Of a DNA stretch of 64,000 nt, positions 11,934-23,500 are shown piece after piece. How positions within the stretch are numbered: position 1 is the stretch's first letter; each line of letters starts with the position of its first letter. The translations under genes and the position numbers were made by a program. Below the pieces are notes generated by a model, which saw only the letters and a list, made by a program, of their open reading frames with translations, did not search any database and was not told the DNA's origin. The stretch comes from Cichorium intybus. Taxonomy: Eukaryota; Streptophyta; Magnoliopsida; Asterales; Asteraceae. The stretch is from positions 62,001 through 126,000 of the forward strand of contig CM042011.1 of NCBI GenBank assembly GCA_023525715.1, written 5' to 3'.

Positions 11934-13542
11934 CTAATTACTAAAACTAATATCATCTCTCAATCCAATGCTTCTAGCATGCTGATTGTGCTTGATCCTA
12001 CTCAGAGCCTTTGTCAAAGGATCTGCAGGATTGTCTTCAGATAATACCCTCTTTACATGGAGGTGACCTTCTTCTACTCTATGCCGAATGTAGTGGTACT
12101 TTCTGTCGAGATGTCTGGACTTTCCATGATCTCGCGGTTCCTTTGTCAAAGCGACCGCTCCTTCATTATTGCAGAACAGTTCCGTTAGCTCCTGAATACT
12201 CGGGACTACTCCAAGGTTACTGATAAAGTTCTTCAGCCAAGCCGCTTCCTTAGACGCTTCACTGGCAGCTATGTACTCTGATTCGCACGTAGAATCAGCC
12301 ACCGTCTCTTGTTTGGAACTTTTCCAAGTGACCGCTCCCCCATTCAAAAGAAACACCCAGCCCGACTGAGACCGACCATTGTCTCTATCTGTCTGGAAAC
12401 TGGCGTCTGTGTATCCACTCGCTTTCAAAGTATCACTGCCACCAAGGACTAAAACCATGTTCTTCGTCCTTCGCAGGTACATTAGTATATTCTTTACAAC
12501 TATCCAATATGCTCTACCAGGGTTTTCCTGGTACCGACTTACCATGCTCAAAGCAAAGGACACGTCGGGGCGAGTATATGCCATAGCGTACATGATCGAC
12601 CATACTGCCGAAGCATAAGATACCCGACTCATCTCAGCTACTTCCTCATCAGTACTCAGACTTTGAGTCTTACTCAATTTTGCATTACTTTGGATAGGTA
12701 GCTCTCCCTTCTTGGAATTTTCCATACTAAACCTCTTTAGTACCTTTTCCAAGTATGTACACTGACTAAGTCCTATTAGTCTTTTCTTTCTATCTCTCAA
12801 TATTCTTATCCCGAGAATATAGGCAGCTTCTCCTAGGTCTTTCATGGCGAAACACTTCCCAAGCCAAGACTTGACATCTTGCAAGGTTGAAATGTCGTTT
12901 CCCATGACTCATCTTGACATGACTCATCTTCACTCCTAGAGAAACCAAACTCTTTGACTTTCTCATGGAAGCAAAGATTCTAACTGCGAGAGGCTTGTTT
13001 CAATCCGTAGATTGATTTCTAAAGCTTACACACCTTATTAGGATGCTTTGTGTCTACAAAACCCTCTGGCTGATTCATGTAAACATCATCAGTCAACTTC
13101 CCGTTAAGAAAAGCGGTTTTGACATTCATCTGCCAAATTTCATAGTCATGAAATGCAGCTATGGCAAGCATTATCCTAATGGACTTAATCTTGGCCACAG
13201 GTGAGAATGTCTCATCATAGTCAACCCCCGGGGTTTGAGTAAAGCCCTTCGCAACCAGTCGAGCCTTAAAGGTTTGTACCTTTCCATCCATGTCGGTCTT
13301 TTCTTGAAGATCCACTTGCACCCGACTGTCTTTCGACCCAGTACATTGTCAACCAAGTTCCAAACTTGATTGTCATACATGGACTTGATCTCGCTGTCCA
13401 TTGCCTCTTTCCACTTGGCAGACTCGGGTCCCGCCACTGCTTTCTGGTAGTTAGCTGGTTCATCCAAATTTGTCAATGTCCTATCATTGACAAACGTGTC
13501 ACCATCCGTAGTTATATGGAAACCATAAAACTCGGGTAGCAT
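11934..13542 (-). pseudogene. Copia pol: reverse transcriptase and RNase H, catalytic motif deleted
   Basis: The upstream part (13019-13542) contains WKEAMDSEIKSM, GCKWIFKKR, ARLVAKGFTQTPGVDYDETF, and AFHDYEIWQMNVKTAFLNGK, the fingers and first-aspartate region of a copia reverse transcriptase, in two overlapping frames. The downstream part (11934-12905, 323 codons) contains MKDLGEAAYILGI, the RNase H core (GYTDASFQTD, SKQETVADSTCESEYIA, DNPADPLTKAL) and runs to a natural end. Between them (about 12900-12965) the reading passes from GFSRSEDESC directly to GNDISTLQDV, so the intervening sequence carrying the YVDD active site is missing. Stop codons interrupt the KVCKL-KSIYGLKQ junction. The product cannot be an active reverse transcriptase. 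Confidence 0.9.
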
Positions 13543-13702
13543 GCTAACTCTACCGGAACGCCTAAGAACTAATGAAACGTCTGTCGGACCAACAGGAACC
13601 TCTTCCTCTTGTTGGTTGCTAGTTTCTCCTAAGGCTCCTTCATCAGATGACTCCTGAATTTCTTCAAGGTCAACGGTACTCCCACTGTCCTCTTTGGATA
13701 AG

Positions 13703-13729
13703 AGCTCTCTCTCTCTCTCTCTCTCTCTC
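13703..13729. repeat. CT microsatellite inside copia pol
   Basis: An uninterrupted CT run of about 26 bases within the region between integrase and reverse transcriptase, probably an expansion that also broke the frame. Confidence 0.9.
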
Positions 13730-13761
13730 GAAAGACTCCTTGTCTCGCTACAAAGACCACG

Positions 13762-14950
13762 TCATCGCTTGGTCTGTAGAACAAGTATCCAAAAGACTGT
13801 TTGGGGGTATCCGATGAATATACACCTCTCACTTCTTTCTACGAGTTTGTCTTGAGTCTCTCGTCTCACGAAATCCTCACAACCCCAAACCTTGATATGT
13901 GCTAAAGAGGGAACTTTTCTCGTCCACATCTCATTAGGTGTTTTAGCAACCTTCTTAGTTGGGACAAGATTGAGGATATAGGCGGCAGTCTCTAAGGCAT
14001 ACCCCCAGAAATGGATTGGAAGCGAAGCTCGACTCATCATGGAACGAACCATGTCCAAGGAGGTGATAATTGTGAAACTATTCCACATTCCTTTAGATAG
14101 TCAAGGAACTCGATACTAAGATACTCACCGCCTTTTTCGGATCTAAGCATCTTGATCTTCCTGCCCAATTGATTTTCTACTTCATTTTTAAACTCTTTGA
14201 ACTTTTCAAAGCTATCTGACTTGTGCTTGATTAAGTAGATATACCCATGTCTACTTTAATCGTCACTAAAGGTCACATAGAACTGTGTGCCATTTTTTGT
14301 GGTTGTTCTAAAGGGACCACACACATATGTGTGTATGATGTCCAACAGACCTTCACCTCTTTCAAAGGACCCTTTGAATGGTGATCTTGCCAAATAAACA
14401 AGATTCGCATGCATTATCCGATTTTAGGTCGAATGATTCCAACACTCCATCCTTTGGAGTTGGGCGATGCGTTTCTATTTATATGCCCAAGGCGACATTG
14501 CCACAAACACGCCTTTTCTACTCCACTAGAAGAATCAATATTAAACACATTATTACCAAAATTGTCAACACACATTACAGTTTCATACACTCCATCATAA
14601 GGCAAGGCTTCAAAAATAAAAACATCATTTTTAAAAACATAAATTGAACCATTCAATTTATCAAAAGTATAATAAAAACATTGTCTGAACAATGCATGAA
14701 AGGAAAATATGTTTCTAGCCATATCAGGCGAAAAGCAACAATTCTGTAAATATAAACTAACACCATTACTAAGCACTAATCTATAGACACCGATCTTGGT
14801 AACAGGTGACGTTCGCCTATTGCCCATGATCAGGTTCAATCTACCGTGCTCCACCTCCCTACTTTCTTTTAGGCCCTACAAATCAGAACAAATGTGAAAA
14901 CCACATCCGGTGTTAAGGACCCAAGAACAGGAAGATGATGAGTTTTTATA
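13762..14950 (-). pseudogene. Copia pol: protease and integrase remains
   Basis: At 14414-14950 an aspartic-protease region reads SWVLNTGCGFHICSDL, where the usual catalytic D-T/S-G is N-T-G, followed by a stop and then LNLIMGNRR...GVYRLVLSNGVSLYLQNC and ARNIFSF, the protease flap and C-terminal part. ACLWQCRLGHIN is the gag-pre-integrase/zinc-binding start of integrase. The integrase core (14100-14410) is shattered into short frames; a better preserved end (13762-14088) has MSRASLPIHFWGYALETAAY, NLVPTKKVAKTP and AHIKVWGC. All parts are inactive by sequence. Confidence 0.85.
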
Positions 14951-14984
14951 TATAGTGTAAATACCTGCTCGTGACGGCTTCACT

Positions 14985-15867
14985 TTGTCATCCTTAATAT
15001 CTTGCAAGTACTTTGGGCAACTCCTTTTCCAGTGACCCTTCTCCTTGCAATAAAAACAATCGGCATCTTTGGGATTCGTGACATGAGGAATGTCGGAAGA
15101 CTTAGCTCTCGGGCCATTGCTGGATGACCCGACTTGAACCTTTTCCCTCCAATTCTTCTTGGGAGGCCCTTCCTTTTCTTTCCCTTGCCACTGCCAATTG
15201 CCAAGACAGGCTGACTCATAGAGGGTACACTTTTACCCGTCAGCCCATTTTCTGCAGTTCGAAGCATGCTATGCAACTCAACCAAAGAAGTCTAAGTGTT
15301 GTTCAAATGATACGCCAGCGTGAACTGGTCATAAGAACTCAGTAAGGAGTTAAGCACTATGTCAACGGCCAACTCCTCATGAACAGGCATTCCCAGCTTC
15401 CTTAGCCTATCAACGTAACCTTGTATCCTTTTCACGTGAGTGCAGACGGACTCTCCGTCTTTAGGTTTGTCATTCGTGAAGGCTTTGACCACGTCGCACC
15501 TCTCGACACGCTCTCGCTTGCGAAACTTTTCCGCAAGGTCCTTGTGCATCTCGTAGGGCCAGTAGTCCTCAAAGATTCTTTGCAATTTAGGGTTCATGGT
15601 AGCAATCATGATGCATGCCAGTTTGGTCACATCATCACAGTGTTTTTGGTACGAGGTAACTTCCTCGGGACTAGCAGTATCTGGGTCAACTTCAACGAGC
15701 TCAGTCTCGAGAACATACTCTTTGTTCTCAAACCTCAAAGTCATCTTAATGTTTCTGATCTACTCATTGTAGTTTGTGCCATCCAATGTCACTTTAGAAC
15801 ACAATGACAGGATCGAAGTGACGTTACTGGAGTTTGAGTGGGGAACAGATTGGTCAACGGAAGACAT
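14985..15867 (-). pseudogene. Copia gag with zinc knuckle, interrupted
   Basis: The likely start is the ATG at 15867 (MSSVDQSVPHSNSS). After NYNE an in-frame TAG (about 15764) stands where W is usual in NEWIRNIKM. The 150-codon main part (15292-15744) is a UBN2-type gag core with KLACIMIATMNPKLQRIFED and LNSLLSSYDQFTLAYHLNN, ended by a second nonsense codon. In a shifted frame at about 15030-15070 a CCHC zinc knuckle reads CFYCKEKGHWKRSC. Gag would bind RNA and form the particle; this copy cannot. Confidence 0.85.
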
Positions 15868-16415
15868 CTATAAAAGAAGGTAGTTTTAATTAGACACATG
15901 TAATCCTTAATATTAACCCAATATAATAATAGGGCTAGGACCCAACTATAACAATTCACAACATAGAAGAGGGATGTCGTAATCTTATTGTAAATTTTAT
16001 AAAGGTAGGCGAATGACGATTCAGCCAATTCCACTGCAGAAGATAATCATATTATAATAGAATTCCTAGTTTCTTTTGAGATTTATTGAAATGTTCAATA
16101 GCATGTTTAATCTCTGATAAGCCCCACTGTTTGTGACTGGGATACCGAGGATCACAAACCGGGTGTGAATAACCATGCAAATTAATGCAGAAATAGATGC
16201 TGAAGGTCGTGGGTAACCAAATCGGTTGATTGCCTTCGCTGGTAGGAAGAAAAAATAGACAGAGAAGATAGTGGCGAAGATGGGTTGTTGCCTTCACAGT
16301 TGAATGAAAGAATTGATGATGCAAAATCGAGTTGCAATCGGATCTTGGCCTTGGATGGATGGAATCGGATCGAGAGGCAATAGATGCGAAGGGAGATGCT
16401 GAAGGTGTTCTGATG
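15868..16415. other. No gene; leader-side sequence of unknown origin
   Basis: No primer-binding site or LTR is recognisable upstream of copia gag. Open frames here look accidental. Confidence 0.4.
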
Positions 16416-16696
16416 TGTTCATTGATGAACATTGTTCATTGATGAACAGATGTTCATTGATGAACATATGTTCATTGATGAACCAACAATCGATGTCTTC
16501 CAATCGATCAGGATAGGTTGTTTTTTGTTTGATTCCGTGAATTGTATGCACGTATAATCGATTTTCGAAATGGTTCTCTCGGATTCAAAGTCGGGAAAAA
16601 AGGATCGCTAAAAATCATCTATCACAATCGTACGTATTCTGATGTGTTCATTGATGAACATATGTTCATTGATGAACATATGTTCATTGATGAACA
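16416..16696. repeat. Seven TGTTCATTGATGAACA mini-hairpins in two clusters
   Basis: The 16-base unit TGTTCATTGATGAACA has 7-base self-complementary arms around TG. Units start at 16416, 16433, 16451, 16469 (last base differs) and 16645, 16663, 16681. Both clusters are preceded by TTCTGATG, as if one cluster were a copy of the other. Spacing is 17-18 bases. Confidence 0.9.
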
Positions 16697-16811
16697 TAAC
16701 AGTTTACGTTTGTTTGTTGACGATCGTACCCTTTTACTTATATTTTAATCTTACGGTTAGAAACTTGGTTCTGCAGTTAGGCAATATATTTTGGTTCTGC
16801 ATTGAACCCAT

Positions 16812-16814
<3 letters not shown>

Positions 16815-16884
<70 letters not shown>
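16815..16884. repeat. TA microsatellite
   Basis: About 70 bases of uninterrupted TA, left flank of a small element at 16885. Confidence 0.95.
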
Positions 16885-16886
<2 letters not shown>

Positions 16887-17126
16887 ATCAAATATATTTA
16901 TACAAGTATTGTGTAACCTTGAAACTCAATCTGGACCACTCATTTAAAACACATTCTTTTAAGAATGTACAAAATTTAGTTCATTCTTTTAAGAATGGTA
17001 ACAACTCATTATGTCAAAAACTTATTCTGTTAAGAATGTGTTTTTTTCATTGTTACGAGAATGAAATCCAATGGCCAGGATTTGGTTACAAGGTAACATA
17101 ATAATTGTCATTATTATTATAACCTA

Positions 17127-17130
<4 letters not shown>
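16885..17130. mobile_element. Small TA-flanked element (MITE-like)
   Basis: About 246 bases between two TA tracts. The left end reads TAGGATCAAATATATTTATA and the right end, inverted, TAGGGTTAGGTTATAATAAT, weakly similar; both continue to a TGTAACC-like block. Inside are three CATTCTTTTAAGAATG palindromes. Size and flanks suggest a non-autonomous DNA element; the superfamily is not clear. Confidence 0.4.

Positions 17131-17212
<82 letters not shown>
17131..17212. repeat. TA microsatellite, left flank of the MULE
   Basis: 82 bases of TA directly abutting the first base of the MULE terminus. Confidence 0.95.
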
Positions 17213-17215
<3 letters not shown>

Positions 17216-17266
17216 GAGGGTTAAAATGAGAACAATTTGTAATTTGAGAACATGAGAACAAAAATG
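17213..17266 (+). repeat. Left terminal inverted repeat of the MULE
   Basis: GGGGAGGGTTAAAATGAGAAC followed by ...TTTGAGAACATGAGAACAAA. Its inverse at 30161-30215 shares AATGAGAACAA and the block GAGAACATGAGAACAAA; the outermost eight or so bases differ between the two ends. Confidence 0.85.
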
Positions 17267-17522
17267 CATCATTGATTAAACACGGTGGCATTTTTGCAAA
17301 ATATGTATATCTTCAGGGCCTAAATGACATGTATTCGAAATATCAGGGTATTACTGAAAAAACACGAGAGGTCACGTCCAACCGCCCACGCTCGCTATAG
17401 GTCAGACAATCATTCCCTCCGAAAGATTTCATACGATTTCGTCAGTTTTTTTTTCAAAAAACCTCTGAAACTTGCAAAATAACTACTCAAAAATTTGAAG
17501 ATTTCTACATCCAGATTCCAAA

Positions 17523-20500
17523 ATGTCAACAAGCAAACAACCAGATCAACAACCTACAATAAAAAACGGTATGAATCGATTTATACTACCCTTTTTTCAA
17601 AGTTAAAACCCTATTTTTTGAAGTTTTTTTACCGCGAAAACCCTAATTTTTTGAATGTTTTTTGATCCGAAAAACCCTAGTATATGAAATCGTTTAAATA
17701 TCCCCAAATGTTTGTACAAAAACTAATGTTTTCAAAGTTGAAACCCTAGTTTTTGAATTTTTTCATCCGAAAACCACAACATAACCATCAGTACACTCGT
17801 TTTGTTATTATTGTTATACTAATCTTCTGTTCATATGAAATCGACTAACTAATAACATATTCACAAACGTTTTTTTGATCTTACTTGCAGATAAAGAAAA
17901 AAGTTTCAAAAATATATACGAAAGAAAGAAGAAGAAGCAGAAAAACGAAGATGCTGGTGATTTTATTTATGTATTGTTAAAATCATATATGGTTAACCAC
18001 ATGTGATTTGATGTAAATTTTGTTAAAGTGAAAAAATGGTTAATCACATGTGAATCGATATGTATTTTGTTAAACTGATTAACCATAAATCATATGTGAC
18101 TTGTAACCATTTGATTAATGATATGTTTTGTTAAAAACAAAAATCGTTAACCACATGTGATTTGAGGTAAAATTTTGTTATAGTGAAAAATTGTAAATCA
18201 CATGTGATTCGATATGTATTTTATTATACTGATTAACCACTAATCATATCTGATTTGTAACCATCTGATTAATCGTATGTTTTGTTAAAATCATAAATAC
18301 TTAACCATAACTCATATGTGATTAACCATAAACTCATAAGTGATTTGTAAACATTTGAATAATCATATGTGATTTCTAACCATTTGATTAATCATATCTG
18401 ATTTGTAACGAAAAGTTTTGTTAAAATCATAAATACTTAACCATAACTCATATGTGATTAACCATAAACTCATATGTGATTTGTAAACATTTGACTAATC
18501 ATATGTGATTTCTAACCATTTGATTACTTATATCTGATTTGTAACGAAAAGTTTTAAACATATATGATTTCCTATAACATTTTTCTAACCATTTATAATT
18601 AAACAACATCAAAAGAAAAAAAAACCACGGAAGCCAATCTTAAAATCAGATTGACTAGATCAACTTCAAAAAGGGGTTCAGAATCTCCTACCACTGAAAA
18701 AGGTATATGTTATATATGATATCTTTATCTAACATGATATGATTTCAAATAGAATATAATTAGCAATACATTCTGTCTATAACTTACATTCGATCAAACA
18801 TGCAATAAAAAGCAGGAGAAAAATCAGGAAAAAAGCAGAAAAAAAAAACGAAAAGAAAAGACAACGAAGAAGAGGAAAGAATATCAAAAAAGAAAAATGA
18901 TAAATGTACTCTTCTTTTCACATATGATTGATGCCTTCCTTATTAATTTATAGTAATAAATAATATAACTTTACTTTATTTACTCTTAAACAAATAGCCA
19001 AACAAGATAAAGAAGAAAAGGAAAATCCAAGAAAAAAACACAAAAAGCAAAAAGAAAAAAGTGATGAAGAAGTAAGAGAACGAAGGTCCAAAGAAAAAAA
19101 TGACAAAGGTACCTTTCAATTCAGTTGTGATTAATGTTATACATTAATAGTACTAATACTTATAGCTTTGCTTTATTTAAATCATATGTGATTTTATAAC
19201 AAATATATATTTATACATATTAGAAGAAGAGAAGGAAAATCCAAGAAAACAACAAAAAAAGCAAAAAGAAAAAAGTGATGAAGAAGTAAGAGAACGAAGG
19301 TCCAAAGAAAAAAATGACAAAGGTACCTTTCAATTCAGTTGTGATTAATGTTATACATTAATAATACTAATACTTATAGCTTTGTTTTATTTAAATCATA
19401 TGTGATTTTATAACAAAATATATATTTACACATATCAGAAAAAGAAGGAAAGGAAAAAGCAGAGAAAGTAAATACGACAAAACAAAAAAAGGAAAAAATA
19501 GAGAAAGTAAACGAGAGACGATCGAAACAAAAAAACGGCGAAGGTATTGTTCAACTCATATGTGATTTATGTTATTTTGATAAAATCATATATGAGTTTT
19601 TTCAATTTTTTATCAAATCGTATGTGATTCATAATGCACTATTTTTTTTAATCAATGCTTAATGAAATTGTATGTGTTTATGCATTTCTTATAGATGTTG
19701 GAGATAGCGGTGAGAAAAAAAGAAAGAAGGACAAAGGAGAGAAGAAGAAAGAAAAGGAAAAAACTGAATCCGATGTTTCATCATCAAAAACAAATAAGAG
19801 AAAAGCTGAGAAGAAAGTTCAACAAGAAATTGTGGATTCAGATTCAGATTCTGAAGCCACAGAACCTTTGAAAAAAAAGAGAAAACAAATACCAAAAACC
19901 TTTGAGACCATCAGAAACAGGTAAATTTTACTTATCTTTACAGTTATAATCATATGTCATTGAAACATATATCATTCACATGTGATTCATCTAATTACAC
20001 GTTTTACATCATAATAGGTGTTCGCCAGGTGCATTGTTTTCCATTGTACTAAGTTTGAGTGAAGAGCAAAAGGAATGCGTGAAAGAGATGGGATTTGGTT
20101 CCCTTTTAAAGATGAAAATGACAGACGTACCAGGAGCTTTGAGTAAATTCGTGCTCGAAAAGTTCGACCTGTCAACAAACACACTGAAGGTTAAGAGAGG
20201 GGACATTCCTGTAACAAGGCAATCTGTACACGAAATCCTTGGTCTGCCAATGGGGGAGGTAAAGTTTGAAGAACTTGAATACAGAAAGAAAGGTGATACT
20301 TCTTATGATGAATGGAAAGCTCAATTTGAAAACAATGCAATGGTTAGACTTCAGGACATCAAGACAAAAATTGTATCAACAAGAAACGCCGATATGAACT
20401 TCAAACTAAACTTCATAGCGGTATTGGTTAATGCTTTATTGGAATCAAGTTCAACAGGAAAATGTAACACCTCGCCCTTGAACTACATCACAAGAGAAAC

Positions 20501-23500
20501 AGATATTGCAAATTTGGATTGGTGCAAGTTTCTTATTGATTCCTTGGTCAAGACAAAAAGTTCTTTTGACCCAAAAAGCAAAACAGCCTTTTATGTTGGA
20601 CCGGCGTCATTTTTAGTGGTATGTCTACTAATTTAAATTCTATTATTCTTATATGATAAACAATCACATGTGATTACGTGATAACTCATATATGATTTTT
20701 GGTCACATATGATTCCCTGTTTAACTCATATATGATTTTCATGTTAACTAACTTGTGATTATAAAATTGTCACCAATCTATTTGATTACGTGATGACTCA
20801 TATATGATTTTTGTATTGACTCAAATGTTATTTCTTCTAACAAAATCATCTGAGCTATCACTCTCATTTTTCGCTAGAGCGAGATGCCTGGTCTTTGATA
20901 TATTCAGTGATATTGAATTGCATGATAGTTGCTATATGAGTTTCAAAAAAATCATATTCAACCAGCTCACAATTTTGCAAAAAAAATACCCAATGAAGAG
21001 CACAATGGTTTATAATCATATATGATTACCTGATAAAACTCATATATGATTGTCATGATAACTAACATGTTATTTTCTATATTATACATGTATTGTGAAC
21101 AATCATATATGATTATAATGTTAACTCATATGTGATTGTTTAGAATAATTTTGTATACTATACATACATATAATCAAATATGATTACCACGTGTAAATGA
21201 TACATGATTTTCTTGTTAACTCACTTGTGATTATAAAAATAATCACCGACCTATTTGCCTTGTCTTTTTAATTGGTTATTCTATTCAGTATCTGAATTGG
21301 TTTAATCTGTTGTTTGTTATAAATCATACAAGATTATCTGAGCTATCACTCTTATTTTCGCTAGAACTATACGACTTCTCTTTATCATATTCAACGATAT
21401 TGAATTGCATGATAGTTGCTATATGAGTTTTCATGAAAATCAAGTTTCTGTGATGATAGCAGAGGCTGATTACTATCTTGAAATATCTTGCAAATATAAT
21501 GAAATTCAATATCAATACTTATTGAATATGATGAAAACGAGTAATATAGTTCTTGTGAAAGTGAGAGTAATAGCTCATATATTTTTGTATGTTTTCTACC
21601 AATCAGTAGATAAAACCAGTTCACATACTGAAAAGAATAACCAATGGAAAACACAATGGTTTATAATCACATGTGATTACCTGATAAAACTCATATATGA
21701 TTGTCATGATAACTAACATGTTACTTTCTATATTATACATGTATTGTGAACAATCATATATGATTATAATGTTAACTCATATGTGATTGTTTAGAATAAT
21801 TTTGTATACTATACATACATGTAATCGAATATGATTACAACATGTAAATGATACATGATTTTCCTGTTAACTCACTTGTGGTTATAAAATAATCACCGAC
21901 CTATTTGCCTTGTGTTTTTAATTGGTTATCCTATTCATTTGTGATTGTCATATTAACTCATATGTAATTTGTTTCTCTTAATTATATTTGCAGTTACTGT
22001 ACGTAGACAGTGTGAAATGCAATTGCCTGGATGTGGAGCGTTCACGTCCTGTGATCAACAACTGGACTTCTGAAAAAGTCAAATTTAGAGAAAATTTTGA
22101 GAAGGATGTCCTTGGTGAATTTGGCACAGGACGTCTAAACAAAGCTTTCGTTGAGAAAGAATTGACTGAGGATGTATATTTCTATTTACAATGTTTTTCT
22201 TAAATCATTTGTGATTATAATTTGTACTTATATAATCATTTGTTTAATTTAGGAATATTTGTTGAAGATAGAAAAGAGGAATGAAAAATTACAATCTTTG
22301 GTGAAAACTGCATTGGTCAAGCTTCCACAAAGCAAAAAGTTGGAATTTTGGTATGCAATGATCGAGTTAATTAATGAGGAAAGAGAAAAAATTGATGATT
22401 CAGATGATGATGTTGATAATGATGACGATGATGATAATGATGAAGATAATGAAGAAAGTGAAGCTGAGGACAATGATAGTGAAGGTGATGACGACAATGA
22501 TGACGATAGTGATGAAGACAGTGAAAGTAATGAAGACAGTGAAAGTGATGATGATGATAATGATGATGATCCTGGTAAAGAAGATAAAGAAGGAAATGTT
22601 GAAGAGGAAGAAGGGAATGTTCAAAAGAAGCAAAGGATTGATGATGATGATGTTGGTGATGAGGAAAATGACAATGGTAAAGATGATGAGGAGATTGAAG
22701 AAATTGAGGAGATTGAGAAAATTGAGGAGATTGAGGAGATCGAGGAGATCGTTAGTGATGTTAACAAGGATGAAAATGATGGTGAAAAGAAGGAAGGGAT
22801 TGGTGGAAGTTCAGACGAAAATGTAGAAGAAATATTGATAAGTTTGAAAAGTAGCGGTGAACAAGAACAACCGTTAAGTGAAATTTGGTTCAATACACCA
22901 ATCCAGAACATACTGAACGAACCTTTAAAAGAAACAGGTCAATATACTAATTTGTGATTAAAAAAATTAAAAAATTGAATTCATTTGTGATTATACTAAT
23001 CTTTTGTTCATATTTTTTTAGTGAAAAAAAATAATGAAGACCATGTTGGCTGCAGTGGAGATACGGATTTTTGGAATGACTTATCAAACTTAGCAACAGA
23101 AGCAGACATAAACAAAACAATAGATGACCATGTGAAACAAGTTCTTGATGATCCAAAAGGTATTAAAAATTTTTTTTAATCACATATGTGTTTGTATGTT
23201 AATTGTATATTATTATAAACTAACTTCTCTTATTTGGTTTTGTAGAAAAAATCAATGACAAAAATCCGTTTGATGAAAAAAGGAATGAAGAAGCAGAGGT
23301 TAACGATTTTTTCAAAAAGACAGATAATGTTCATAATATTGAAAACACAATCACAGATACTCAATTCTTAAATGAACCAGATGTTATTGAATTTTTTGAA
23401 AAGACTATATATGAATCAAACAAAAAAAAAGAGAACACATTCATGCCAAGTTTTGACCTTCATATCAGTCAAATAACACCACCAGAAGAATCCAATCAAA

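Larger units (their letters stand above)
10342..15867 (-). mobile_element. Decayed Ty1/copia retrotransposon lacking its 5' LTR
   Basis: A minus-strand element with the order 3' LTR (10342-11075), polypurine tract, reverse transcriptase/RNase H, integrase, protease, gag. The order PR-INT-RT-RH is diagnostic of Ty1/copia. RNase H and connection wording suggests the Angela/Tork group (not tested). There is no LTR matching 10342-11075 to the right of gag, so the 5' end is lost. Every domain carries stops, frameshifts or deletions. Confidence 0.9.

Noticed and set aside
16480..16495. Right end of the copia element at CCAACAATCGATG
   Set aside because: CCAACA and CGATG resemble the LTR end and left flank of the element at 10342, but no LTR sequence precedes them, so it is probably chance.
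22249..22911. Met/Lys-rich and Ser/Ile-rich frames overlapping the ULP gene
   Set aside because: They are other-frame and antisense readings of the GATGATGAT acidic tract of exon 11.
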